From Gammaproteobacteria bacterium (lineage in GTDB: Bacteria; Pseudomonadota; Gammaproteobacteria; Xanthomonadales; SZUA-36): a stretch of 42,916 nt of DNA. The notes beneath the pieces are model-generated. The model saw only the letters and a program-made list of their open reading frames with translations. It did not search any database and had not been told where the DNA came from. The position numbers were made by a program, and so were the translations under genes. Location of the stretch: assembly GCA_030428105.1 (NCBI GenBank), contig JAUIBE010000021.1, forward strand, positions 1 to 42,916. Reading direction: 5' to 3'. How positions within the stretch are numbered: the first letter of the stretch is position 1; each line of letters starts with the position of its first letter. Below are positions 25,368 to 33,495 of the stretch, in pieces.

Positions 25368-26762
25368 CTACAACGCTTCTGAGGCAAAGTCTGCCAGTCG
25401 CGAACGTTCGCCGCGGCGCAGGGTGATGTGGCCGGCGTGCGCCCAGTTCTTGAAGCGGTCGACGGCAAAGGTCAGGCCCGAGGTGGTCTCGGTGAGGTAG
25501 GGCGTATCAATCTGCTCGACGTTGCCCAGGCACACCATCTTGGTGCCGGGGCCGGCGCGGGTGAGCAGGGCCTTCATCTGTTTGGGGGTAATGTTTTGCG
25601 CCTCGTCGATAATCACGAAGCGGTTGAGAAAGGTGCGGCCACGCATGAAATTCAGGGCGCGCACTTTCACCCGGCTGGCCAGCAGGTCCTGGGTGGCCGC
25701 GCGACCCCATTCGCCGCCTTCCTGGGGCTGGGTGAGCACTTCCAGGTTGTCGGTGAGGGCGCCCATCCACGGCGTCATTTTTTCTTCCTCGGTGCCCGGC
25801 AGGTAGCCGATGTCCTCACCGATGGAAACCGTTGCGCGGGTGACGATGATTTCGGTGTAACGCTTCTCGTCCATGGTCTGTGAAAGACCGGCGGCCAGGG
25901 TCAGCAGGGTCTTGCCGGTACCGGCGGTGCCCATCAGGGTGACGAAATCCACATCCGGGTCGGTCAGCAGGTTGAGCGCGTAGTTCTGCTCGCGGTTGCG
26001 CGCGTTGATGCCCCAGACATTGCGCTTGCCGGAATAGTAGTCATCGGCCAGTTGCAACACCACCGAGGAATCCGTGATGTCCTTGACGATGGCTTCGACG
26101 GGGTTCTCGTTGCCCACCACCACGCACTGGTTGGGATACCAGTCCTCGCCGTTGTTGCGAGGGACGCGGTAGAACGTCTTGCTGCCCTCGTTCCATGATT
26201 CCAGGTCGCTGGATTCTTCCCAAAAACTCTCATCCAGCTCTTTCATGCCCTTGTAGAGCAGGGAAAGATCGTCCAGCGCCTTGTCGTTGTAGTAGTCCTC
26301 GGCGTGCACGCCCAGGATGGCCGCCTTGATGCGCAGGTTGATGTCCTTGGAAACCAGGACGATCTCGCGCTGGCTTTGCTGCTCTTTCAGCGAGAGCGCG
26401 GTGCTGAGAATCTCGTTGTCGGCGAATGAACCATCGCGCAGCAGGATGGAGTGCTTCTCCGGCATGGAGGTCTGGAAGTAAAGCATGCCGGTGCCTACTT
26501 GCAGTTCCAGGCCTTCCGGTTGCCTGAGTTCCAGGCCGTTTTCGAGGTCGTCCACGCCCTGGCGCTGCATCATCTCGCCGATGAAGCGGCTTACCTGGCG
26601 CACATTGCGGGCTACTTCGGACAGGCCTTTCTTGGCGGCATCGAGTTCTTCCAGCACCATCATGGGCAGGAACACATCGTGCTCTTCAAATCGGTAAATC
26701 GCGCTGGGGTCGTGCATCAGCACGTTGGTGTCGAGGATATAAAGACGCTTGTTTTTGCCCAT
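25368..26762 (-). CDS. PhoH-family ATPase with N-terminal PIN domain
   Basis: 464 residues. A PIN nuclease-like domain comes first (YILDTNVLMHDPSAIYRF with Asp11, VLEELDAAKKGLSEVARNVRQ, DGSFADNEILSTAL, LVSKDINLRIKA), then the PhoH ATPase with Walker A GTAGTGKTLLTLAAG and Walker B NRFVIIDEAQN, followed by TPKQMKALLTRAGPGTKMVCLGN. This PhoH2-type fusion (also called YlaK) is thought to be an RNA helicase/ribonuclease. Despite the family name, no Pho box is seen upstream. It lies 41 bp after bcp in the same direction and ends near repeat copy 2. Confidence 0.9.
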   Translation of the reverse strand: MGKNKRLYILDTNVLMHDPSAIYRFEEHDVFLPMMVLEELDAAKKGLSEVARNVRQVSRFIGEMMQRQGVDDLENGLELRQPEGLELQVGTGMLYFQTSMPEKHSILLRDGSFADNEILSTALSLKEQQSQREIVLVSKDINLRIKAAILGVHAEDYYNDKALDDLSLLYKGMKELDESFWEESSDLESWNEGSKTFYRVPRNNGEDWYPNQCVVVGNENPVEAIVKDITDSSVVLQLADDYYSGKRNVWGINARNREQNYALNLLTDPDVDFVTLMGTAGTGKTLLTLAAGLSQTMDEKRYTEIIVTRATVSIGEDIGYLPGTEEEKMTPWMGALTDNLEVLTQPQEGGEWGRAATQDLLASRVKVRALNFMRGRTFLNRFVIIDEAQNITPKQMKALLTRAGPGTKMVCLGNVEQIDTPYLTETTSGLTFAVDRFKNWAHAGHITLRRGERSRLADFASEAL

Positions 26763-26803
26763 GTGTCCCCTGGAGGCCGGCGGCGGTTACGGGTTGGCGA
26801 AAA

Positions 26804-27277
26804 TTACAGGGCGCGAACGGCTTCCAGCACCGTGTCGACATGACCCGGCACTCGAACCTTGCGCCATTCTTCGCGCAGTACGCCCTTTTTGTCGATCAGG
26901 AAAGTGCTGCGCTCGATGCCCATCACTTTGCGGCCGTACATGTTCTTTTCCTTGATCACGTCGAACTGTCGGCAAAGCGCTTCCTCGGTGTCGGCCAGCA
27001 GCTCGAATGGGAACGACTGCTTGGCCTTGAAGTTTTCGTGGGCCTTGAGGGTGTCGCGCGACACGCCAAGGATTTCGGCGCCGGCATCCTGGAACTGCTT
27101 GTAGGCATCACGGAATTCCTGGCCTTCACGGGTGCAGCCGGGCGTGTTGTCCTTGGGGTAGAAATAGAGCACCAGGTGGCGGTTTTTGAAATCGGCCAGC
27201 GAGAGGTCTTTGCCGCCGGTTGCGGGTAGGGAGAAATTAGCGACTTTATCGCCCACCTGGGGCGCTTGATTGGTCAT
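26804..27277 (-). CDS. bcp: Thioredoxin-dependent peroxiredoxin Bcp/PrxQ
   Basis: 157 residues from ATG 27277. Reduces hydrogen peroxide and organic peroxides. The active-site motif is FYPKDNTPGCTREGQEF with peroxidatic Cys48. The resolving Cys that E. coli Bcp has five residues later is absent (Glu/Phe region here). The only other Cys is Cys102 in ALCRQFDV, so the catalytic cycle may be one-Cys or use Cys102. KKGVLREEWRKVRVPGHVD near the end is typical. A longer reading from 27361 would extend into the dapA promoter and is unlikely. It is divergent from dapA. Confidence 0.92.
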   Translation of the reverse strand: MTNQAPQVGDKVANFSLPATGGKDLSLADFKNRHLVLYFYPKDNTPGCTREGQEFRDAYKQFQDAGAEILGVSRDTLKAHENFKAKQSFPFELLADTEEALCRQFDVIKEKNMYGRKVMGIERSTFLIDKKGVLREEWRKVRVPGHVDTVLEAVRAL

Positions 27278-27391
27278 AAATCGATGGGTTCCAGGGCGTT
27301 CGAAAATATTGGCTGATGGCTTGGCAGGATACTTGTCACTCCCAGGTACCGCAAGTACCATGAACTTGATTTCCCGCTACCCCATCGACCC

Positions 27392-28276
27392 ATGATTCAC
27401 GGCAGTATTGTTGCCCTCGTAACACCGTTCGACGAGGCAGGTTCCATCGATTTTGCAGCCTTTGGCGCATTGCTCGATTTTCACATCGCCAACGGCACCA
27501 GCGCGGTGGTCGTTGGCGGTACAACCGGGGAGTCGGCCACCCTGGAGCCCGCGGAATTTGAACAACTGATTGCGCAGGCCGTGAAACACTCGGATGGACG
27601 TATCCCGATTATCGCGGGGACCGGCTCCGCCTCCACTGCGCACGCCATTGCAATGAGCCGCGCCGCCGAATCGAAAGGCGCCGACGCGCTGCTGGTGGTG
27701 ACGCCTTATTACAACCGCCCAACCCAGGCAGGGCTCGAGGCGCATTACCGCGCCGTGGCGGATGCCGTTTCCATCCCCGTCATTCTCTATAACGTGCCAA
27801 CGCGCACCTCGGTGGACCTGAAGCCCGAGACCACGGTGGCGCTTTCATCGCACCCGGGCATCGTGGGAATCAAGGAAGCCGTGGCCGATGTGGCGCGGGT
27901 GAACTTCCTGGTGGAACAGTGCGGTCCCGATTTCGTCGTGCTCAGCGGTGACGATCCCACTTTCCTGGAAGCAATGAAAGCAGGGGCCCGGGGGGTAATC
28001 TCGGTGGCGACCAACGTTGCCCCGAAGGCCATTTCACGGATTTGCGCCGCCGCCAGCGCCGGGGATTGGATCCAGGCCGGGGAAGTGAATCAGCAGTTGC
28101 AAGGGCTTTACGAAACCCTTGCGCTCGAAACGAATCCAATTCCTGTAAAATGGGCGGCTTACGAAATGGGCCTGGTTGGGCCTTCGATTCGGCTTCCCCT
28201 GACACCCTTGAGCGCGAACCATCGCAGCCAGGTGAAAGAGTGCCTCGCCGGGTTGAAGCAGCACCAGGTCATTTAG
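27392..28276 (+). CDS. dapA: 4-hydroxy-tetrahydrodipicolinate synthase DapA
   Basis: 294 residues, TIM barrel. Condenses pyruvate with aspartate semialdehyde in lysine and peptidoglycan synthesis. Motifs: GTTGESATLEPAEFEQLI, YYNRPTQAGLEAHY, YNVPTRT with the proton-relay Tyr, and the Schiff-base Lys161 in GIKEAVADV, the same number as in E. coli. VLSGDDPTFLEAM and NPIPVKWA are also typical. bamC follows 42 bp downstream, the same dapA-bamC pairing as in E. coli. Confidence 0.95.
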   Translation: MIHGSIVALVTPFDEAGSIDFAAFGALLDFHIANGTSAVVVGGTTGESATLEPAEFEQLIAQAVKHSDGRIPIIAGTGSASTAHAIAMSRAAESKGADALLVVTPYYNRPTQAGLEAHYRAVADAVSIPVILYNVPTRTSVDLKPETTVALSSHPGIVGIKEAVADVARVNFLVEQCGPDFVVLSGDDPTFLEAMKAGARGVISVATNVAPKAISRICAAASAGDWIQAGEVNQQLQGLYETLALETNPIPVKWAAYEMGLVGPSIRLPLTPLSANHRSQVKECLAGLKQHQVI

Positions 28277-28318
28277 TGCGGCGCCGTAGTTTGCAGCGTT
28301 GCGCCCCGGCTTGAGTAA

Positions 28319-28945
28319 ATGATGAATTTGAGCATTAGAAACACACTGATCGTTGCCCTGGCAGCCCTGCTGCTTTCCGGCTGCAGCCTGTTTGGCAAGA
28401 ACGACCAACCCGAGTACTACGGCGTGCCGGAGGCCAAGCCCCTGGTAATCCCGGAAGGCCTGGATTCTCCAACTTCGCAAACCGCGTTGACCATCGAGTA
28501 CCCGCCGGTGCCGTTGCCGGAGCGCGAGTTGAACCCGGTTCCTCCGCGGGTGCTGGCTAACCAGACAGACAATGGCGCCGAGGCCAACTCGCGAATTCGC
28601 TGGGCAGCCGAGGGTGTGTTCATTTACGTGGAGGATTCCACGGACAGCGTGGACCGTCGCCTGGGCTACGCCATTGAACGCAGCGGCATGTCGGTTCACG
28701 GGCGCGCGCCGGACGGCGGCTATCGCTTTGATTATTCACAGCCGCAGCGAAAGAGCGACGATGGCTGGTTTAGCTGGATGGCGTTCTGGAAAGAAGATCC
28801 GCCGAATTACAGCGGCAGCTACCTGACGCTGACCCAGCCCGACGGAACCGGTTCGCGCGTCTATCTCAAGTACGCAGATGGTGGCGAAGTGCCGATTGAT
28901 GCGGCCGAGCATGTGCTGGCCATTCTGAAGCAGCGCCTGGGCTAA
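28319..28945 (+). CDS. bamC: Outer-membrane assembly lipoprotein BamC
   Basis: 208 residues. Signal peptide with lipobox LLSGC (Cys near residue 22), followed by the unstructured BamA/BamD-binding segment (EYYGVPEAKPLVIPEGLDSP) and a helix-grip domain (NSRIRWAAEGVFIYVEDSTD, RRLGYAIERSGM) ending with LYLKYADGG-type strands (RVYLKYADGGEVP). It is shorter than E. coli BamC (344 aa) and seems to hold a single helix-grip domain. Its position after dapA supports the call. It converges on fdxA with 18 bp between stops. Confidence 0.82.
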   Translation: MMNLSIRNTLIVALAALLLSGCSLFGKNDQPEYYGVPEAKPLVIPEGLDSPTSQTALTIEYPPVPLPERELNPVPPRVLANQTDNGAEANSRIRWAAEGVFIYVEDSTDSVDRRLGYAIERSGMSVHGRAPDGGYRFDYSQPQRKSDDGWFSWMAFWKEDPPNYSGSYLTLTQPDGTGSRVYLKYADGGEVPIDAAEHVLAILKQRLG

Positions 28946-28963
28946 CTGGCGGCGGAATCGCGC

Positions 28964-29287
28964 CTACTTCTCCAGGTATTGGAGCTTTCCTTCTTTGCCA
29001 TCCCAGGACTCGGCGTCTGCTGAAGGCTCCTGGCGTTCGGTGATCACCGGCCAGTCCAGCGCAAGTTCCGCGTTCAGCTCCAGGAAATGCTCCTGGCCTT
29101 CCGGCAGGTCATCTTCAGGATAAATGGCTTCGGCCGGGCACTCGGGCTCGCACAGCGTGCAATCGATGCATTCTTCCGGGTCGATGACCAGGAAGTTGGG
29201 GCCCTCGTGGAAGCAGTCCACCGGGCACACCTCGACACAGTCGGTGTATTTGCACTTGATGCAATTTTCAGTAACGACGAAGGTCAT
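28964..29287 (-). CDS. fdxA: Seven-iron ferredoxin FdxA
   Basis: 107 residues from ATG 29287, the standard length. Cys pattern: [19 protein letters not shown] for the 3Fe-4S cluster and [20 protein letters not shown] for the 4Fe-4S cluster, as in Azotobacter FdI and Pseudomonas FdxA. An electron carrier whose partner is not evident here. A reading from 29341 adds 18 unconserved residues. It lies 86 bp after the tRNA-Glu gene on the same strand. Confidence 0.93.
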   Translation of the reverse strand: MTFVVTENCIKCKYTDCVEVCPVDCFHEGPNFLVIDPEECIDCTLCEPECPAEAIYPEDDLPEGQEHFLELNAELALDWPVITERQEPSADAESWDGKEGKLQYLEK

Positions 29288-29373
29288 TGGGCGAAGGTCA
29301 TGGGGCGCGGCTTGTTTCCCTGTTTTACGGGCTGCAGGCAAATTAAAGTAATGGCAGGCTCAGCGTTGGAAAT

Positions 29374-29448
29374 TGGCGCTCCCTACGAGAATCGAACTCG
29401 TGTTTCCGCCTTGAGAGGGCGGCGTCCTGACCGCTAGACGAAGGGAGC
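29374..29448 (-). tRNA. tRNA-Glu (anticodon CTC)
   Basis: 75-nt cloverleaf on the minus strand: acceptor GCTCCCT/AGGGAGC, discriminator G, encoded CCA at 29374-29376, D arm TCTAGCGGTCAGGA, anticodon stem CCGCC/GGCGG around loop CTCTCAA with anticodon CTC at 29413-29415, and T arm ACGAG-TTCGATT-CTCGT. The CTC isoacceptor reads GAG only, so a TTC tRNA-Glu must exist elsewhere. Confidence 0.95.
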
Positions 29449-29456
29449 GCGTCCGA

Positions 29457-29485
29457 TGCATAGTGAACCGGGCGCTCATGGTAAA
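29457..29485 (-). promoter_or_regulatory. Possible promoter of tRNA-Glu
   Basis: On the minus strand TTTACC (29480-29485), a 17-bp spacer and TATGCA (29457-29462) sit just ahead of the tRNA 5' end. The matches to the sigma70 boxes are modest (4/6 and 3/6). Confidence 0.3.
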
Positions 29486-29650
29486 CTAGCGCGCCCAATT
29501 GCCGCAACATGCCGTAGCAATCATGAAGCAGCAATGCGGTGTGTTGATGCTGCATTGGCCCGCAGGGACGCGACCAGCCACCAGCAAGCAACTGCAAATG
29601 ATCACCTGAACAACAACCGATAATTCGACTGTAAACCTGGAAATTTATTT

Positions 29651-30937
29651 ATCACTGAACTGACCACCATACCGGCGTCGCAACACCGCATCGCCGTAGA
29701 CCAATTGTGTCCGCGCGCAACCGACGTGGTACGTGAGCTGCAGGATGCAGGCTACGCGGCCTATATCGTCGGTGGTTCGGTGCGTGACCTGATCCTGGGC
29801 AAACACCCCAAGGACTTCGACGTGGCCACCAACGCCACGCCGGAGGAAGTGAAAAGCGTGTTCCCGCGCTGCCGCCTGATTGGCCGGCGGTTTCGCCTGG
29901 CCCACGTGCGTAGCGGTGGCGTGCTGATTGAAGTAGCCACCTTTCGCGGTTCTCACGACTCCGACGAAAACGGCGATGGCCAGCTGCGTGATGGCCGGAT
30001 CATCCGTGACAACGTGTGGGGAACACTGGAAGAAGACGCCTTGCGGCGCGATTTCACCATCAACGCACTGTTCCTGGACCCGGTTGGGGGCGACATTTCG
30101 GACTTTACCGGCGGCTACGAGGATCTCGCACAACGCCGGTTGAGACTGGTGGGCGACCCAGAAACCCGCTATCGCGAAGACCCGGTTCGCCTGCTTCGCG
30201 CCGCGCGTTTTGTGGCCAAGCTGGGGGTTGAGGCCGATGAAGAAACGGCAGAGCCCATTTCCCGCCTTGCGCCATTGCTGGCCGACATGCCGCCTGCGCG
30301 GTTGTTCGAGGAGGTATGCAAGCTGTTCCTTACCGGGCACGCGATGCGCAGTTTCGAGGCATTGCAGCGCTTTGGGCTGAGTGCGGCGTTGCTGCCAGCG
30401 CTCCAACCTTCCGGAGAATCCGGCAAGGTGGTGGCCGACCCGCTGTTGATGCAGGCGTTGAAGAATACCGATGACCGGGTGGCCAGGGATTTGCCGGTGA
30501 CCCCCGCATTCCTTTTTGCCGCGTTGCTGTGGCGCCCCGAGTGGGAGCGCGCCAGCCATTTGATGGAAAAAGGCGAGTCGATGCACGATGCGTTGATGCT
30601 GGCTTCCGACCCGGTGTTCGCCCGGCAGTCTGTACGCACTTCCATTCCACGCCGCTTCAGTGCAGTCGCGAGGCAGATCTGGGTGATGCAGGCGCGTTTT
30701 AACAACACCCGCGGTAAACGCGCCAAGCGCATCCTCGGCGATCGCACCTTTCGCGCCGCTTACGATTTCCTGCTCCTGCGCGCCAGCCAGGATGAATCAC
30801 TGCAACCACTCGCCGAGTTCTGGACCGAGGCCCAGGAAGGCCACGACTTCCACAACAACCGTGGCCCCAGTGATGCGGGCGACAAGCGTCGGCCACGCCG
30901 GCGGCGCCGGGGCAAGCGGGGCGGCCGCCGAAGCTGA
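29651..30937 (+). CDS. pcnB: Poly(A) polymerase PcnB, with a probable AUC start
   Basis: About 428 residues. Adds 3' A tails that mark RNA for decay. Nucleotidyltransferase motifs: YIVGGSVRDLILGKHPKDFD with the catalytic DFD, CRLIGRRFRLAHVRSGG, and RRDFTINALFLDP, and a Lys/Arg-rich C-terminus (KRRPRRRRRGKRGGRRS). The first standard start is TTG 29705, but homology to E. coli PcnB clearly begins earlier (IPASQHRIAVD against IPRDQHNISRK), and no ATG, GTG or TTG exists in the open frame upstream, which is closed by TAA at 29621. ATC 29651 has GGA 9 bases before it. E. coli pcnB is known to use the equally rare AUU. The stop overlaps folK (TGATG). Confidence 0.85.
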   Translation: MTELTTIPASQHRIAVDQLCPRATDVVRELQDAGYAAYIVGGSVRDLILGKHPKDFDVATNATPEEVKSVFPRCRLIGRRFRLAHVRSGGVLIEVATFRGSHDSDENGDGQLRDGRIIRDNVWGTLEEDALRRDFTINALFLDPVGGDISDFTGGYEDLAQRRLRLVGDPETRYREDPVRLLRAARFVAKLGVEADEETAEPISRLAPLLADMPPARLFEEVCKLFLTGHAMRSFEALQRFGLSAALLPALQPSGESGKVVADPLLMQALKNTDDRVARDLPVTPAFLFAALLWRPEWERASHLMEKGESMHDALMLASDPVFARQSVRTSIPRRFSAVARQIWVMQARFNNTRGKRAKRILGDRTFRAAYDFLLLRASQDESLQPLAEFWTEAQEGHDFHNNRGPSDAGDKRRPRRRRRGKRGGRRS

Positions 30938-31446
30938 TGGCCGCGGATTGCTATCCGCACCTTGCCTACATTGGCCTTGGTGGCAACCTGGACGGCTCGC
31001 TCGGCAGCGCCCAGGACTATGTAGAAACCGCGATTGAACGCCTGGCGCGCCTGGACGAGATTTCCATGCTGCGCCGCTCCCGCCTGTACCGAACTGCGGC
31101 CTGGGGAAAAACTGACCAGGCCGATTTCATCAACGCGGTCGCCGAGCTGCGTTGCTCGGTTGAGGCGATCGTGCTGTTCCAGGCTATTCAGCGCATAGAG
31201 GAAGACCTGGGGCGCGTGCGCGGCGAACGCTGGGGTCCGCGGCTGATTGACCTCGACCTCTTGGCCTTCAATCAGCAGGTGTTCGAGAGCGACTCCCTCA
31301 CCTTGCCACACCCTCGTATGCACCAGCGGGCGTTTGTCCTGGCTCCGCTGTTGGAATTGCAGCCCAATTTCGAGATACCCGGCCACGGCCGCGCCGCGGA
31401 TAGCCTCGCAGCGCTGGGTAACTCCCAGCCGGTCGAGGCCTTGTAA
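30937..31446 (+). CDS. folK: HPPK, 6-hydroxymethyl-dihydropterin pyrophosphokinase
   Basis: 169 residues; ATG 30937 shares its A with the pcnB stop (TGATG). Transfers pyrophosphate from ATP to the pterin in folate synthesis. Motifs: YIGLGGNLDGSLGSAQDYVE, LYRTAAWGKTDQADFINAVA, IEEDLGRVRGERWGPRLIDLD (catalytic loop and magnesium-binding Asp pair), and LPHPRMHQRAFVLAPL. pcnB-folK coupling is common in gammaproteobacteria. panB follows after 58 bp. Confidence 0.95.
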   Translation: MAADCYPHLAYIGLGGNLDGSLGSAQDYVETAIERLARLDEISMLRRSRLYRTAAWGKTDQADFINAVAELRCSVEAIVLFQAIQRIEEDLGRVRGERWGPRLIDLDLLAFNQQVFESDSLTLPHPRMHQRAFVLAPLLELQPNFEIPGHGRAADSLAALGNSQPVEAL

Positions 31447-31504
31447 GGTGACCCTGCAAACTGCAGGTTGTTAAACTCCACAGCCCGTACACCAGGAGCA
31501 CATC

Positions 31505-32302
31505 GTGTCCAGCCAGGCCAGTCTTACCATCACCGACCTGACGAAGATGAAACAGGCCGGCGAGAAAATCGCCATGCTCACCTGCTATGACGCCACCTTT
31601 GCGGCGGCCATGGACCAGGCGGGGGTCGACATCATCCTGATCGGCGATTCGCTGGGCATGGTGGTGCAGGGTCGCAATACCACGGTGCCAGTCAGCGTAG
31701 AGGACATTGCGTACCACACCGAGGCCGTGGCGCGCGGAGCGCAGCGCCCGTTCCTGCTGGGCGACATGTCTTTCGGCAGTTTTCATAGCCCGACCGTTGC
31801 TTTCGAGAATGCCCGCACGCTGATGGCGCGCGGTGCTCACATGGTGAAACTGGAAGGCGCCGGGCCGTACATCGAGGTGGTGGAATACCTGGCCAGTCGC
31901 AGCATTCCGGTTTGTGGTCACCTTGGATTGACGCCACAGAGCGTGCACAAGCTGGGCGGTTTCCGGGTGCAGGGGCGCAGTGAAGACGCTGCGGAGCAGC
32001 TCAAGCGCGACGCGCTCGCACTGCAGCAAGCCGGCGCCCAGATGCTGGTGCTGGAGGCGATTCCCGCAGACCTTGCGGGCGAAGTCACCGCGGCGCTGGA
32101 CATCGTGGTCATTGGCATTGGCGCCGGGGCGCAATGTGATGGCCAGGTGCTGGTGATGCACGACATGCTGGGCCTGGGCGCCCGGCTGCCCAAGTTTGTG
32201 CGCAATTTCATGGATGGCCAGCCGGACATCGCTTCGGCGTTCACCAGCTATGTCAACGATGTCCGTTCCGGCGCGTTTCCGGCCGAAGAGCACCTTTACT
32301 GA
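31505..32302 (+). CDS. panB: Ketopantoate hydroxymethyltransferase PanB
   Basis: 265 residues from GTG 31505 with AGGAG upstream. First step of pantothenate synthesis: adds a hydroxymethyl group from methylene-tetrahydrofolate to 2-oxoisovalerate. Motifs: MLTCYDATFAAAMDQAGVD, LIGDSLGMVVQGRNTTVPVS, the magnesium-binding Asp pair, GAHMVKLEGAG, GHLGLTPQSVHKLGGFRVQG and IGIGAGAQCDGQVLVMHDML. panC follows 8 bp downstream. No panD is in the window. Confidence 0.96.
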   Translation: MSSQASLTITDLTKMKQAGEKIAMLTCYDATFAAAMDQAGVDIILIGDSLGMVVQGRNTTVPVSVEDIAYHTEAVARGAQRPFLLGDMSFGSFHSPTVAFENARTLMARGAHMVKLEGAGPYIEVVEYLASRSIPVCGHLGLTPQSVHKLGGFRVQGRSEDAAEQLKRDALALQQAGAQMLVLEAIPADLAGEVTAALDIVVIGIGAGAQCDGQVLVMHDMLGLGARLPKFVRNFMDGQPDIASAFTSYVNDVRSGAFPAEEHLY

Positions 32303-32310
32303 GCGGATCC

Positions 32311-33174
32311 ATGCAAACCGTTCGTGACCGGCAAGCGCTGTGGGCGGCCCTGGCGGAGTTTCGCCGGAACAACCAGCGCATCGCCCTGGTTCCAACCATG
32401 GGTAACCTGCATGAAGGGCACCTGTCGCTGGTGCACGAGGCCCGCAAGCACGCCGAGCGGGTGGTCGCGACGATCTTTGTAAACCCCACCCAGTTCGGTG
32501 AAGGCGAAGATTTTGAGCGCTATCCGCGCACGCTGGAGCATGACCAGGCCGGCCTGGTCTCTGCCGGTTGCGATCTGTGCTTCGCTCCCCCAGCAGACCA
32601 GCTCTATCCCTTTGGGCTGGAGAATGCAGTCCGGGTAGCGGCCGCGCCCGACCTGGCGGCGCGACTGGAAGGGCGGTTCCGGCCGGGGCATTTTGATGGC
32701 GTGGTTACCGTGGTTGCGCGGTTGTTTGCACTGGTTCAACCCGACGTGGCCGTTTTTGGCGAGAAGGACTACCAGCAGCTACTGATGTTGCGGCGCATGA
32801 CGCTGGACCTGGGGTTCAATACCGAAATTATTGGTGCGCCGACGGTGCGTGGCGACGCCGGTCTCGCGCTCAGCTCCCGCAACGCCTACCTGGCCGGCGC
32901 CGAGCTTGAAGCCGCCAACAGCATTAACCGGGTGCTGGCCGAAGCGGCTGCAGATGCAGTAGACGGCGACACTCCCCACGCGCTGCTTGAGCAGCGAGCC
33001 GAATCGGCTTTGCGGGACCTGGGACTCAAGCCGCAGTACGTGGCGATCCGCCGGGCCCAGGACCTCGATTTACCCACGGAATCGGACCTTGAACTGCGGA
33101 TTCTCGCCGCGGCTTATAGCGGTTCCACCCGCCTGATCGACAATATGCCGATTCGAAGAAAAGCGCGTTCCTAG
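32311..33174 (+). CDS. panC: Pantothenate synthetase PanC
   Basis: 287 residues. Joins pantoate and beta-alanine using ATP. Motifs of the class I-like nucleotidyl-transfer fold: VPTMGNLHEGHLSLVHEARK (HxGH), IFVNPTQFGEGEDFERYPRT, RFRPGHFDGVVTVVARLF, FGEKDYQQLLMLRRM, and the KMSKS-like LALSSRNAYL. It ends the panBC pair. Downstream lies a candidate small RNA and a strong terminator. Confidence 0.96.
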   Translation: MQTVRDRQALWAALAEFRRNNQRIALVPTMGNLHEGHLSLVHEARKHAERVVATIFVNPTQFGEGEDFERYPRTLEHDQAGLVSAGCDLCFAPPADQLYPFGLENAVRVAAAPDLAARLEGRFRPGHFDGVVTVVARLFALVQPDVAVFGEKDYQQLLMLRRMTLDLGFNTEIIGAPTVRGDAGLALSSRNAYLAGAELEAANSINRVLAEAAADAVDGDTPHALLEQRAESALRDLGLKPQYVAIRRAQDLDLPTESDLELRILAAAYSGSTRLIDNMPIRRKARS

Positions 33175-33193
33175 AAAGTTTGTAGCAAAATAG

Positions 33194-33221
33194 TTGCAAT
33201 CGGGCGCGTTAGTGGTATCAT
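33194..33221 (+). promoter_or_regulatory. Promoter of the panC-pgi small RNA
   Basis: TTGCAA (33194-33199), a 16-bp spacer and TATCAT (33216-33221, 5/6 match), with an extended -10 TGG directly before it. The start would fall near 33228, exactly where a long hairpin begins. Confidence 0.6.
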
Positions 33222-33227
33222 TACAAC

Positions 33228-33335
33228 CAACCTTGGTAAAACTGCAACGTTTTACAAGGTTGCAGGGCGCGAAAGACGGGTACATCACTCCAAAAGCCTG
33301 CCTCTCCCAAGAAATTGGGAGAGGTTTTTTTTTTT
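33228..33335 (+). ncRNA. Candidate small RNA (or pgi leader) between panC and pgi
   Basis: A transcript from the promoter above would be about 105 nt with three stems. A 5' hairpin at 33229-33261 (13 bp with a single bulged G, loop TGCAAC) comes first. A middle stem GCAGG/CCTGC (33262-33266 with 33297-33301) closes a 30-nt loop. A terminator hairpin with 11 U residues ends it. No open frame with a ribosome site is seen inside. The compact promoter-hairpin-terminator layout is that of a trans-acting sRNA. The alternative is an attenuator leader of pgi, whose start lies 160 bp further on. I do not recognise a known RNA family. Confidence 0.55.
33301..33335 (+). terminator. Strong intrinsic terminator
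   Basis: 10-bp perfect stem CCTCTCCCAA/TTGGGAGAGG, loop GAAA, followed by 11 T residues. It ends the small-RNA unit and any read-through from panBC. Confidence 0.95.
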
Positions 33336-33360
33336 GCGCCAAACTCAGCGTTCCTCCTTT

Positions 33361-33373
33361 GTTATTCAATAAC
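33361..33373. promoter_or_regulatory. AT-rich palindrome upstream of pgi
   Basis: GTTATT-C-AATAAC is a perfect 6-bp inverted repeat directly ahead of TATAGA (33375-33380), a possible -10. It could be an operator in the pgi promoter. No regulator can be named. Confidence 0.3.
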
Positions 33374-33495
33374 TTATAGAAGTTTTGCTGCGCCTGGACG
33401 CAGTGGTTCCAGTTCCTCAGATCGCTTGTGCCACCGTTTTCGCGCCGATCGCAGGGTCACCAGGGTGCTTACCCACAGCGGCCAAATGTGGTGAA

